DNA of 64,000 nt, taken from assembly GCA_008921705.1 (NCBI GenBank), contig VFFE01007070.1:1304-65303 (forward strand). Direction: 5' to 3'. The notes below the pieces were generated by a model. The model did no database searches and was not told the origin of the DNA. It saw only the letters and a program-made list of their open reading frames with translations. Shown here piece after piece: positions 47,570 to 59,060 of the stretch (its first letter is position 1; each line of letters begins with the position of its first letter). Source of the DNA: Burhinus oedicnemus. Its lineage: Eukaryota; Chordata; Aves; Charadriiformes; Burhinidae. Made by a program: the position numbers and the translations under genes.

Positions 47570-48110
47570 TTAAATTAAACCATCTATTCATTCATACAGA
47601 CAACATCCCAGTAACCAGGTCAATACACACTAGTCATAAATTATTACAGAATGGGTCCAAATCCATCACTGAGGCATCCATTGATTATCCATACAGCTCC
47701 TCTCTGTAAATGAACACTTTGTATGCAAGGTCACTGTAGAATTCAGCTATTTTTAAAAGGCCGTTAATAGCAACACGGAAGCAGGCTTTGATTGAACTGG
47801 AAGTGTAATTTTCAATTAAGAGCCTTCACTCAGTCTTCCTTCCATTAGGGTCTAATTAGATTTCAGGAAGACACGAAGTTTCAGATGCTTCAGCCCTACA
47901 GCCTCTCCATTAGCTGACACCATATGCTTCACGGTTTCCATTGTGAAGTCCCGATTAATTTGCTAACGTTAATTTTAACTCTAGCTGAGATGCTTCACCA
48001 GGGAACTGATTAATGGACTAGTTGTAACCAGCCCATCCCTGCTTCTTTCTGCCATCAGTTATACAGTAATGAGGTTAGTGAACATCAGACTGATAAGTTT
48101 TTTCTCTGCT
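47570..48110. promoter_or_regulatory. Candidate conserved non-coding element
   Basis: This is a 540-bp block with no open frame of 60 codons on either strand, no low complexity, and many TAAT-type cores: CTATTAAATTAAACC, AAATTATTACAG, TTTTCAATTAAGAGCC, GGGTCTAATTAGATTTC, CCGATTAATTTGC, AACGTTAATTTTAACTC and CTGATTAATGG. The closely packed, non-repetitive AT-rich texture is typical of enhancer-like vertebrate CNEs. This is inference without alignment. Confidence 0.35.
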
Positions 48111-51100
48111 ACTCTAGGAAATGCATATATTTCATTTGGACTATCTAAGCAAAGGAGCAGTCCCTCCAGTTTGTCACCTGGATTAGCTTGCTAGGTTACA
48201 GACCCTCTCTCCTGACCTGCTCCTTCCTGCCTTACTTGCTCTGTCTGTGATACTTATACATACAAACTATGGATCTGTAAAGACACCTTGGACAGCCCTT
48301 TTTCATAAATTTTCCTTCCTTCTGTTCCACTCTTTTCCAAATGCTTTGCTTGATCCAGAGATCGAAGGCTTGGTAGAGCACATCTAGTGTGAAGCAACTA
48401 ACTTTACTTCATCTCTTCTGATACTCTTTCAGCTGAAACAAAAGCATCTGGGACTGTGGTTGCTGATATAAATTTAACAAGTTCTTGTGAGTACTTCCAA
48501 CAAATGCCGTTAATTTAGCTAAAGGTTGATCGTGGTAAGAAATGAACAGCAGTGGTCCAAGAAGAACTAGCTGGAGACCCATCTCCTGTTGGTGATGAGA
48601 GATGCAAGAGACTCATGCTTGTTGGAAGGGTTTTTGCAGCACAGTCAAAATACTGCAGTGGTGGAAGTAAATTCTGAGTGAGGACCAACTTTTGCTGGGC
48701 TCACACGAGATGTCACAAATTAGACTTTTGGATGATGAGTGTTTTCACAGCTGTCAAACTGTAGGATGTACACCACTGTTAAGCAACTCTATTCAATAGG
48801 CATTCAGATACGCTGAGATATGGATAAAGGGTGTGACATAGGCAGACAGGTGATGGGATACCCACCAAACAGGTAACGAGATCACCTTGGACAGATTTTG
48901 CAGACAGTTTTCTTCTGTACTTCAGCTGTAGAGTGTGTGTAATACTTTTCTTGCAGCTCTACTTGCTGTTTGGATTTCAGCCCAAAGTGCACTAGCTCTT
49001 CAGCATAAATGTGAATGATCTGCAGTAAATAAAGAATGAAGTTAGGTCACTTCTGGCTTGGAAATAATAAAATCCACCACTGAAGAATAATCTAGTACAG
49101 TGATTTTCAGTCTGTGTGGATCTTGTCTATGGCCCAAAGGCAGGAGAGCTGCAGCAGGGCTCTAGCTGGGAGGGACTGTTGCACTTCCCTTGTTGGTGCT
49201 GCTGTGAAAGACCATAAGAGCATCTAGGCTGCGCATCAAGTCTGTCTTTGTGACATTCAGATCCTGAACTGCTGCCTCAGACACACTTGGTGGATAAACG
49301 CAGACCTTCTGTATTTAGGGGATTCCTCCCAGTCCCCTCCTTATTTCTTTGTGTGATTTTGACTGGCAGGCTTTCCTTTAAAACAAGCTACTACAATAAT
49401 ATCTTATTGACTTGGTTTTATAGGAAAAAAAAAAAAGAGTTGTAATAACTTTTTATTGACATTGCTCTTCCAGAGAAACATCGAAATAAATCACCAGCCT
49501 GCAGGAGTCAGAATGCTCTCATGCTTTCTTGGACTGCAGTCCCTGGGTTTTCCAGCAGGAGCTACCCAACATTTCTGGCTATCTGCTGTCAAAAAACTCC
49601 TTCATCGAATGTAGTTGAAATAAGCCAAAAGGATGGAAAGTTGCTGCAGTTGTGACTGACAGTAAGACAGACCAATAGTGCTCGAGAGCTGAGGCTCTCT
49701 CTATTGCAACCAAGAAGCTGAAAAAAGGTTGTCAGCACGCTGCTGCAATGAGGTATCTGGTACAGAGACCCTAAATCCAATGTGAAACTTCAAAGGTTTT
49801 TTTGCGGTTGATCTTAGCTCTTTGCAATGTGAATCCTGGAGGGAATAAAGAAGTTGAGGGAGGGAAGAACAGTTTCTATATTTTGGGTATGAATCAGATA
49901 AAGAGAATGATTAACAAGTGTAGCTTTTTGCTACAGTATTTTAAGAACTCTGTCAATATCCTCCCTCCCTCTTCCCTTTGCCAGCCTTGATGCAAAGGCC
50001 TAAAATTAGGTAGCTGATTAAGGAGAGCTGCAGGGCGATCTAAATACATCAATCTTGCCTGTAATGAGGAACACGGCTACATTTCTGCAATGATGATGAA
50101 CCTCAGGGCCAGGGGTGGCTGGATGCCGAATGTTCTCTGTATTGAACTTCCCATGCAGCCATTACTTCTCAGCATCTCTGAGTGGCTGAATCTGATTACA
50201 GGAGCTCGCTGGGAAAGGAGGGTGCTGGGGATTGAACTGGGCAAGTTTTTTTTTTTTTCCCCACGGTGAAAGAAGCTGAGCAGCTTTCTAGACTCTTTAA
50301 CTTGTTTGCCAGCAAAATGGACTGCCTCATGCCCATTTCCCCTTTTACCTCCCACCAAGAAATGTGTAGCAAAAGCACACTGAAAGGTCCACCTTGCCCT
50401 AACAAGCCTTTACTAACAGTCTTTTACACTTAAAGCCACATCTTGCTGTTCTTTTTAAAGACTAAGCGCCCATTTCATGTGCCAAATGAAAAGCTTTTAT
50501 TAGCCAAGGAGTAAAGATGTGTCCTGCATCAGAGAAGCAGAAATCCACCAGAAGGAGAAAAAGCCCAAACCTCCCATAACAGCAAGAGGGAATAAAGTTC
50601 TTCTAAACAATTTGAGTTTTTTAAAAAATTGAATAGTATTACTGCATACCCCAAACAAACTGAAACTCTTTTATTAGTCTCTAGGTCAGCTCCAGAACTC
50701 CTCTTTCTCTTGTGAGCAGAAACCCCTGATGGCTCTTTCTATGCCTCTGACACAGTTCAGTCATGTCTAGCAAATCATTTTAGGAATGGCCTAAGGACTC
50801 TCCTGGGATTTATGTCCCTAAAGGATGAATGAAGGACAGGTAATTGCTAAAATATGGAGTTGCAATAGTTAGAAGTATCCACTTCAGCTGCTGTCTTAAC
50901 GTCACAGAATTTTTACTTAGACAGTAGTTCCTGAGAGAGGTTTCATGCCCCAAGCTGTCTTAGACCAAGCAACCTGTTTTCATTTAGGTTAGAAAAGTAA
51001 CCTTCATCTACCCACATTTCTGGGGGTGTCAGGAAATTGTTCCAGAACATGTAGCTGACAGATTAAAAGTAAGCTAAAAGGAGGAAGCTGTAGGGTTCTG

Positions 51101-52389
51101 CCACCCATGGGCTCAGCCCAGACTTGCTCTGCTCCCAGAAATAGATCCAAAGTGTTTATCTGCTCTGTTACATCTTCTGTTTTGCTGTTTGTTGGGAGGA
51201 GCAGTTCCAGCAGCCAACAGCACAAACAGGGCTAGAGAAGCAGCATCTCACAGCCTCTTCCGGGGGCTGGGGACCCTGTGAGACTCAAAATCTTCTAAGA
51301 AGGTATGTCCATGTAGGCTTGTTGTTGCCATTTGTTTGCTCAGTTTTTCCACTGTGCTTGGGACCTCCAGCAGGGAAAGCCAAGAAAGAGCTGCTCCTGG
51401 ACATGAGTCTGGCGCATCCACACATCACATATTCCTAGTAGACGATACGGGAGAAGACAGAAGAGAACATCTAGCCTAAGAAAGACCCCCTCTCCCCTTC
51501 TCAACTCTTGGAGGACACTTATGGTCACTTCAAATGCAAGGTTGAAAGCCATTTAAATCTTCACTTTCTCCTAGAGAAAGGGCACTTACTTTCTGATGAC
51601 CAGAGCAGTGCTTTCTGACTCTAGGTGGCAGGAACACATTTCCCTTGTTTGCTTGCTCCCCACCACATCAAACTCTTCCGGTTTAATTAGTGTTCCAGGG
51701 AGGAAATGAGTAGAAGTTCTGTGAGCTTAAAGGGTTCTGTAAAGAGTAGCACGAAAAAAAAAAAAAGATATGAAAGAAATAGTGCTTCAGTTTACTAGCT
51801 AGTGGGTTGAGTCCTTTTCACTCATCTGTTACCAAAGGAAAGAGAAGGGAAAAAAAAAAAAAAGAGGAGAAGAAAAGCTAACAAAGAAAAAAGTGCACAG
51901 GTCTGTCAGTTCAGACTTAAAATTTGAGGAAGGAATTTAGTATTCTGCACAGTTGCTTCGTTCTTATTTCTTCTTGCTGCAGTTGCTTCTCCACTTGCTA
52001 ATTCATCTTAATTATAGAACATTTGGACAGCTCAGAGCAAAGTTCTTTGTTGACAGTGCTTGAACAAGAGAAGGAATTCAGGCTCATGAATAGGCACTGC
52101 GCTGAGAAAGTCTAATTGGCTTGCTATGACCGACAACGGTACAGATCACATAAGTGAAGCTGGTGGTGTGCCTGGATTTTGCAGAGGTTTCTTTGATCTT
52201 TCGGTTCTCTTGCTGGCTATCCTATCCTCCTACCCTCTCTGCCTCCCTGCATCTTACCTTTTCCACAGGGTGAAGTAATAGACTGGGGTAAAAAGGAGCT
52301 TCAAGTACGTTGAGGGTTTCAACAGGATGTATACAAACCAACAGAGGGTGTCTTATTTCTGAACAAACAGCAGCTCTGCTCAATCTTGG
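48111..52389. other. Non-coding sequence with short A-runs
   Basis: Nothing gene-like. No frame of 60 codons occurs between about 48,110 and 49,588 on either strand. A-runs lie at about 49,425-49,436, 51,753-51,766 and 51,849-51,863, and a T-run at about 50,247-50,258. Frames at 50,077-51,552 (93 codons or fewer) have no motif. Confidence 0.55.
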
Positions 52390-52436
52390 AAGCAGAGTAT
52401 TAACAGTAATATTAATAATATTAACAGTATTAATGA
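52390..52436. repeat. (ATTAACAGTAAT)-like degenerate repeat
   Basis: GTATTAACAGTAATATTAAT, followed by AATATTAACAGTATTAATG, contains ATTAACAGTA twice with ATTAAT spacers. It is a short degenerate tandem repeat. It also explains the Asn/Ile-rich part of the 165-codon minus-strand frame at 52,222-52,719. Confidence 0.6.
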
Positions 52437-53924
52437 CTTGATTGCTATAGAAATATGGACTCAAATAAGGCAGATTTGATGACTGGATAACTAACCGATT
52501 TTCACCTAGAAACCACAAAAAATACTGGAGGGCCAAATGGAGGGTCAGGCTCAGATCACTACAGGTACAGAACTGAGAAGCAGCACAAGCCAACACCAAG
52601 GAAGTGTGAGGGCTTCTCTGCATCTCAGTGGGTTTTTTGCCCCTTTGATGGTGAAGATGCTCTCTACACAGTGCAGAGATGCCCTCTGCTCTGGGCTTGC
52701 CCATTTTCCTCGGAGTCACGTGATTACCCTGCGGAGGAGTGTGAAATACTCTATTTTAAGGAGGTTATTATCTCCCAGGACAACCAAAGTGAAATTGCCA
52801 CTCTCCTCGGAAATAAGCAGTGGTGCTTGAATACCAGACTATTCTAATGCATCTCTGTCCTGCTGGGAGTGACCTTCCAGAAACTTCTTTTCTCTGCAAG
52901 ACACCTCACCCCCAAAGCCATCCCATTTTCTGCTGCCTATCTGTGCAGACCAGGAAGGAGGTTTTATTTAGGTAGCTCTCTGTTTGTACTTAAAGCCAAT
53001 TACTTCTTTGTGTGGAGAGCACAGGGTGGTCAATTTCAGCATAAGAGGATGTATCAGGATGGTTTTGAATGGCAGAAAACAAATGACACAGTTTACTAAA
53101 GAGGAGAAAATTTCAGGGACAAATGGTCTAAAACAGAGTCTGCTGTTTTATGTGGTAATGTGGAAAAGTTTGTATTATAATTTGTATACCACCCTCCACC
53201 TCTTTCCCAGGATGTCTTTTGCTTGTATAAGGTGAAAAAGTTACGCATTTTTCAGTCCTGACAAACCCCAGAGTCAGTCACAAAATGGAGTTCTCTCTTT
53301 GCAGTGTCCAACTCTGTCGCTTCCTGTTTCTACAATTGGTTGTGCACCTGGTTTTGCTCCTCAGCATTCATAGCCACACTCAGAGCAGGCAAAGTAAGAC
53401 CTACTAACTCATGTGGGACTCACCAGGACTGGCTTTTCCTACTGTTTGGACCCACACGACCATCCCCTCCTAGTCATCAAGACATGCCCTTGATAAAAAA
53501 CGAACCAGAACAGAGGGTAGCCTGCTTACTGCTCTGCTACTTAGACAAGATGTTGTTAATATTAATGCCTTTATTACTGAAATTGCTATTTTATTTTAAC
53601 AAACACAAAATCAGAAGCACCCAAAGGTAAAAATCTCATTGAAAGTCTAAGGAAGTTGAGCAACTTTAGGATCCCCTTGAAATCCCAGCCTATGAAAGCA
53701 GAAAGCAGTGCTACTAAATTGGCCAGTCTCTTTTGGCACTTCCAAAGAGTAAGGTTACTTCCAGTGGCTGGAAAAGTGGCTGGAAAAAAGTTTCTAGGAC
53801 ATAACTTCCTCTCAGGGGTATCACCTTCTATGGTGAAAAATTCAGGAGGAAAGGACAGTGACATATCACCTCACTCAGATCCATTCTCGGGGCAGAATCA
53901 GGTTTACCTGAACCGCTCCTGAGA
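52437..53924. other. Non-coding sequence, no recognisable element
   Basis: Plus- and minus-strand frames of up to 108 codons overlap one another (for example 53,586-53,864 minus against 53,656-53,922 plus). None shows a domain or credible splice context. Confidence 0.5.
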
Positions 53925-54365
53925 AATGTTAGTTTATTCAGGGCCTTGCCAGCTTTTTCCTGATGTCTCACTTAAATCCTCCTTGCTTGCTTTTAATCCA
54001 ATACCTTCTTCTATCCACAGTGGACATGCATTTATTTATTTATGACTCACTCTGCAGCTACCTTCAGTGCATGTGAAATATGCTATTTTAATTCCTCTCT
54101 TTTTCAATCATTAGACTTAAACCAGTTAATTTCTTTCAGTCTTTCCAAATTAAGTAGGGCTTTTTAGATATCTGGTGATCCTTGTTGCTGTGCTGATTAT
54201 TATTTTTAAGTTAGTTAGGTTACATCTTTCTCAAAGACCAGTTTCCAAACCTGGGTGCAGCACTGCAACAGGGCCGAGAAGGAACATTTAACACAGCTGT
54301 GTGAACAGCAATCCTGTTAATGCACCCAGTCTGATATTTGCATTTTGTGTAACAACACAACAGGA
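53925..54365 (-). mobile_element. Old CR1 LINE relic, minus strand
   Basis: On the plus strand, a long run follows the reverse-complement order of ancient amniote CR1. First come TCACTTAAATCCTCCTTGCT and CTTCTATCCACAGTGGACAT. Then come TCTTTCCAAATTAAGTAGGG, GTGATCCTTGTTGCTGTGCT, CCTGGGTGCAGCACTGCAAC and AGGGCCGAGAAGG. Last are AATCCTGTTAATGCACCCAG, TCTGATATTTGCATTTTGTG and TAACAACACAACA. These match the 'cttgtcctatccacagtggacatgg', 'tgatcatctttgttgctctt', 'gaactggatgcagtactgcag' and 'tcctgttaatgcaccccagaatgatgtttgc...gcaacagcatcaca' blocks. Indels are frequent and no frame survives, so it predates the copy at 54.6 kb by far. Confidence 0.7.
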
Positions 54366-54625
54366 TCCTAGGGCTCCACAGAGCTCTTTAAAATGTTGAG
54401 AACCATAAGATGCAGTATTTTGTTTATATTTAATTGTATAAGTATTTTTTCACTGTCTTTTTTTTTAAATCCCAGAGTGAATAAAAGAGAGGCATACCTT
54501 TTCAACTCATAATGCTCATATTCCCATAGGAGACTCTGAGAAAGACATAACTTTCGGTCTGGTTTGGATGTGAGGGTGATCAGGCTGCGACATCTGTCAC
54601 CCCATTGGTTGCCTGTGTTGATTAG
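54366..54625. other. Spacer between old and young CR1 copies
   Basis: This is 260 bp of AT-rich sequence with a short T-run at about 54,459-54,467. The open frame of the downstream CR1 extends back into it to 54,564 by chance. The exact 5' breakpoint of that CR1 is uncertain and could lie up to about 60 bp upstream of the position given for it. Confidence 0.5.
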
Positions 54626-55070
54626 AAGGGCGATGAAGTTGGTGAAGGGTCTAGAAAACAAGTTTGATGAGGAGCAGCTGAGGGAACTCAGGTTGTTTAG
54701 TCTGGAGAAAAGGAGGCTGAGGGTAAACCTTATCACTCTCTACAACTACCGGAAAGGAGGTTGTAGAGAGGTGGGTGTCAATCTCTTTTCTCAAGTAACA
54801 AGCAACAGGACAAGAGGAAATGGCCTCCAGTTGCACCAGGGGAGGTTTAGATTGGATATGAGGAAAAATTTATTCACAGAAAGGGTTATCCAACATTGGA
54901 ACGGGCTGCCCAGGGAAGGGGTGGAATCTCCATCCCTGGAGGTATTTAAAAGACAGGTTGATGTAGTGCTGAGGGACATGTTTTAGTGGTGGTTTTGGCA
55001 GCGTTAGGTTGATGGTTGGACTTGATGATCTTAAAGGTCTCTTCCAACCTAGGTGATTCTATGATTCTAT
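54626..55070 (+). mobile_element. Young CR1 LINE, 5'-truncated, with ORF2 C-terminus
   Basis: This is a second well preserved CR1 3' end in the same orientation and subfamily as the copy at 1-421. The open frame to the TAG at 54,984-54,986 encodes [55 protein letters not shown] and [17 protein letters not shown], the C-terminal ORF2 blocks in order. The 3' UTR has GGTTGGACTTGATGATC and CTTCCAACCTAGG, and the element ends in GATTCTATGATTCTAT at about 55,054-55,070. The 5' part of the LINE is missing, as in nearly all CR1 copies, so it is immobile. It encodes no host protein. Confidence 0.93.
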
Positions 55071-57076
55071 AAGCCTAGACCCACCAATAGTCACATAGCA
55101 ATCAGTGAGTTTTCCAAGACTAAGCATGTGTTTGGATGCTTTGCTAAACTATGACGTTCGTGCAAGGGAATACAAAGTGGTGTCTCTAATACCTTTTAGC
55201 TGGTGGCATCTCAACAGAAAATTTTGTAGTAGAATTTTTTATGTGTGCACACATACATGTTTGTATAATGCAAAGGAGGTTTAAGAGCTCAATACAATAT
55301 GAAATAAGATCAGTACAGATTATTGAGTATCAAAATAATACCCAAGAAGATGAGAACATTTGAAATATTAGTATGAGTTGGAAATGGACATTATCTTGTA
55401 AAGGACTTTGAACTTTCTCTTATGTGCCCTTTTCCCTACTCAACCCAAGTTGCTACTTGCCTGGCTGCAAGCTTGAGGGCACCCAGCAACATTCCCACCA
55501 AGGGCTACTATGCAGACATACAAATGCATGGGAACTCTGTAATAAGCTAGTAAAAGACATGCAAATATACAAATATAAATATATGTAAATATATATATAT
55601 GTATATGAAAACTTGTTAGATGTAGCAACAAGTTTCCATAGATACTATTTTTTCAACTAATGTTTAGACATGCTATAGAACATCCACTGGACTGACTATG
55701 AAAAAGCGTAAGTAGGAGAGTTACAATGTGCAAACAAATAGCCATTTTTTTCTGTTTTCTATTTTACGATAACTAAATATTATTGTCTTGCTAGTTGTTA
55801 AAGATTTTCACCAGACTGGGTACCTCTAGGTTTGCTTTATTTACAACAGTTGGACCATCACCTCAGTGAGTGGCAAGTGGCTAACAAAATACATCTCATA
55901 TATATATGTGATTCCACACAACATTACATAATAGATATTTCTGTTGGAAAAGTTCTTAGTGTTTCTTTAAAGTCTCCCAGTTCTTCATTCTTCAGTAGTT
56001 CCAAAAGTTCATTAATTTTCCGAGTCTCAGCTGATTGTTATTGTTCCGTTTCAGTTCCTCTTCTGAAGTTGTAGCTCAATGGTGCAGATTCTGGTCACCA
56101 CAGCCTCTTATCTTCTTTAAACAATCTCCATCAAAGTCCACCTATAGACTTCTCAGAGTATTGTCTTTAAGCACCTGCATTCTATTAATCAACCCTATAC
56201 AATTACATCTATTCTTTAAGCATTCTATGATTATTCTCAAAGTATATTAAAAGTCTAGCAAGGCCTAAATTACTTGAATCACTTGAAAGCTTATTCCTTT
56301 TACACTAGTGTTATCTCAATAACAAATAAAAGATACTGTTGCATTGTACGTTACTGTTCTCATAAATGTCATTTGTAGGATACCACAACTGCAGGTCACT
56401 ATCAGGACAGACCAGCAAAGAAAGATTTTAATGACTATTATGAAGTTCTGGTGGGATTGGATTCTGCTGTTCCTGGGATAAGAGTCGCTCTTGACCATGC
56501 AACAGTTTTGACCAGCTTGAGATGACTGAACGAATAGAGGTAAGGAAGAGAACAACAAGAAGAAATGTTCACAAAGGAAAATAAATATAACCAGGTTTTG
56601 CTGACACAGGTGGAGAGCCCAATGAAGGCTATGTTATTTGAACCACAGATGGTCTATGAGAGAGAGGGAAAGAGGGAGGATTAGAGTGACCTTTGGAAAA
56701 TGCTGGTGAATACAGCAGCTCAGTAGCAGCTCCCTTCCACCAGATTGCCTCAAGAACATTTTCCTACCTTGCCTTTTCTTTTCTTTGAAGTCAGGCACTG
56801 TCAGGATCACTTGTACTTTTCATTTTCAGCTGTCACCCATTCTCACTGCAGTCAGAATCGAATTTATCAGCCCTGTCATAGAGGTGCAGCAACTGAAATA
56901 ACTGCAAATAGGAAAGGCTTTGAATGCTGAGGCAAACAGCTACTGGCTGGCTGGGGTCACCTGAGAAATAGCATTCAGCTACAACTAGAAGGAATTAGGA
57001 AGCTACTGAGTAGGATGGGCTGTTTTCCCAGGGAAACGTATCTTCCTTGTTTGGCTTGGTTTGTGGCAGTTGGGGG
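55071..57076. other. AT-rich non-coding sequence
   Basis: A degenerate ATATA-rich patch (TATAAATATATGTAAATATA) lies at about 55,571-55,606 and explains the Ile/Tyr-rich 63-codon minus-strand frame there. Other frames (80 codons or fewer) have no motif. Confidence 0.6.
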
Positions 57077-57112
57077 TGGATGGATGGATGGATGGATGGA
57101 TGGATGGATGGT
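57077..57112. repeat. (TGGA)n microsatellite, about 9 units
   Basis: Uninterrupted TGGA tetranucleotide units run from 57,077 to 57,112 (36 bp). A perfect array of this length is likely to vary between individuals. It appears as repeated Met-Asp-Gly-Trp or Ile-His-Pro-Ser in the open frames crossing it, which are not genes. Confidence 0.95.
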
Positions 57113-58849
57113 GCTGTATGTGCCTTTCCTTGGTCCAGGCTCATGACATGGCTCAGCCAGCATCATGGTGGTGGGAACTACCTGATGCAACGGCTACATT
57201 ATCAGCAGGCACCACTAGGGTGGGTTAGCCTGCTCCTTAGCTCGAGGGATTGCTACAGTCCCCTTTTAGGTGCCCTGGGACATGTACCTCCAGGTCTGGG
57301 CTGTAAAAGTAGGAGAGCTCAAGCTCTGTACCCTGTTCATTTCAGCATCCCTCTGGGGAAAACCCTACAAAAGGAGATCGCTTAGGTTAAGATGGCATAT
57401 GTAATTTACTATGGAGATTTTTGTGTGCTAAACCCTCTTTGGTAGCAGACTTTGGGTATGTTGTTACGCTGGAGAAATGTTTAAATGTAGAAGCCAAACC
57501 TGCTAGCCAGGCTTTCAAGGGAGATGGCCTCAATAGTTGAAGAGGTTTCTCCACCTTGAGCATCCCCACTACTTTATGATGATTGATTATTTTTTTTTTC
57601 AGCTTTGTTGTTTCTGGAGGCTGGAAGCTCATCAGAAACCTCACAATTGACCTGTCTCTTTTGAAACTCCCACAGGGCCAAATAGCAACCCTGACCACAC
57701 TTGGTGGGACGGTAAAGTGCAGGCAGAAGGACACACACCTTCTGTCCTCCCTTTCACTCTGAACTTCTGTATCAATACTTCACAATGCTGCCATTTATTG
57801 GCAGCAAAGCTCAGTCAGCTGTTTATTAAAGCTTTTTGTGGAGGACTAACACAGTTGTTTTGAATGTCACTGCTGGACGTGAGGAAACGGGAGCAGGTAG
57901 CAAAACAGCCCCCTCAATATATTTATGGCATGACTTGGCTAAGAAAGAGCATCCCCAACTTTATGGCTCTTGGACGAGTAGTGGGCAGCTGCAGCTGACC
58001 TGAAGATGTTGGCCTCTCAGACGGACCCACTGGCCACCTGCTCCAAGTTGCTTTTGCCAGGAACTGGCTTAAAACAGAGGTGCTGATGGCTCCGCTGGGA
58101 TGGAGGCTTTCTCCTGATGGACACCTGATCAAATCCAGCTCAGCAGGCAATGGTCAGAAATTATTCATGCTGCTCTCCCCTCAGATGGGTGCAAAACTGG
58201 GAGAAACACCGCCGATGTCAACAGTTACCCAGAGGTACCTATGGAGCAGTGAAAGCAAGCAGGGACTTGGCTGCCAGTCCTCTTTTTCCTCTGGAGCAGC
58301 AGTGCTCAAGCACGTCTGTGGGAAAGAGACTGCTCTCCTTCTATTCCTTCACTGTCACTCCTTTAGAGCTCTGCAGCTGAGGCTCAAAAAGTGCTTTACG
58401 ATATACAAATAAGTAGCTGTGATGAGATGCAAACACAGCTGAGACACTCTTTAAATGCTTTGCTGCAACAGCTTTTTACCCTAAAGATTGTTAGGAATGC
58501 AACTGTCCTTTGCTGGTGCCTAAACCAGGGTATAGCACAGGTTAAACCATGTGCATGCACAGGAATTGTTCTGGTTAGCTCCCCTTAACGTAATTTAACA
58601 AGATGCAAAAAGATTTAATAAACCATATGTGTATGTCTCTGAAACAGGAAAAAAAGGGAAAGTTTTCCAGGACCCATTTGGTGAAAGCAGGGCACTTGAG
58701 CTGTATCTCACAGATTATAAACCTATTACACATTTACTATTTTCCCCTTGGAATGAGCCTAGCTCTGTGAACCTCATGCTGTGCAGAGTGTCCCATTAGG
58801 AACTGTGTGAAACCAGGAAAACAAAACCATCCTAAATTTTTTTTTTTTA
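57113..58849. other. Non-coding sequence, no recognisable element
   Basis: Frames of up to 115 codons (57,387-57,734, minus strand) and 110 codons (58,080-58,412, plus strand) overlap frames in other phases or on the other strand. A T-run lies at about 57,590-57,599 and another at about 58,838-58,849. Confidence 0.5.
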
Positions 58850-59060
58850 TACCTTTCTGAATCTTGTTAGGCATGAAATGCCTCGCATTTGCTGCATACT
58901 GTGGCAATAAATACAAAATGAAGTGAAAGAGGATGCGGATTATTAAACTACACTCCTTAATAGATTTGATTGCATCTAATGTCTAAATCATGCGGCATTG
59001 CTGAGACAAGAACAGCACTTCTTGATACAACAGAGCCCTTTAAATTGAAGGCCTGATGAA
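58850..59060. promoter_or_regulatory. Candidate conserved non-coding element (weak)
   Basis: A non-repetitive block without a 60-codon frame. It contains GGCATGAAATGCCTCGCATT, GGCAATAAATACAAAATG, GCGGATTATTAAAC, CCTTAATAGATTTGATTGCA and AATCATGCGGCATTGC. The internal partial palindrome GGCATgaaATGCC is notable. An enhancer role is inferred from texture only. Confidence 0.25.

Noticed and set aside
52222..52719. 165-codon minus-strand open frame
   Set aside because: It crosses a degenerate ATTAAC repeat, overlaps a plus-strand frame, and shows no domain.
54564..54625. Extension of the CR1 reading frame upstream of 54,626
   Set aside because: The frame is open by chance into sequence that does not resemble CR1 ORF2. 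It is not evidence for a longer protein.
57047..57385. Frame with repeated Met-Asp-Gly-Trp units
   Set aside because: The repeat is the TGGA microsatellite read in frame, not a protein repeat.
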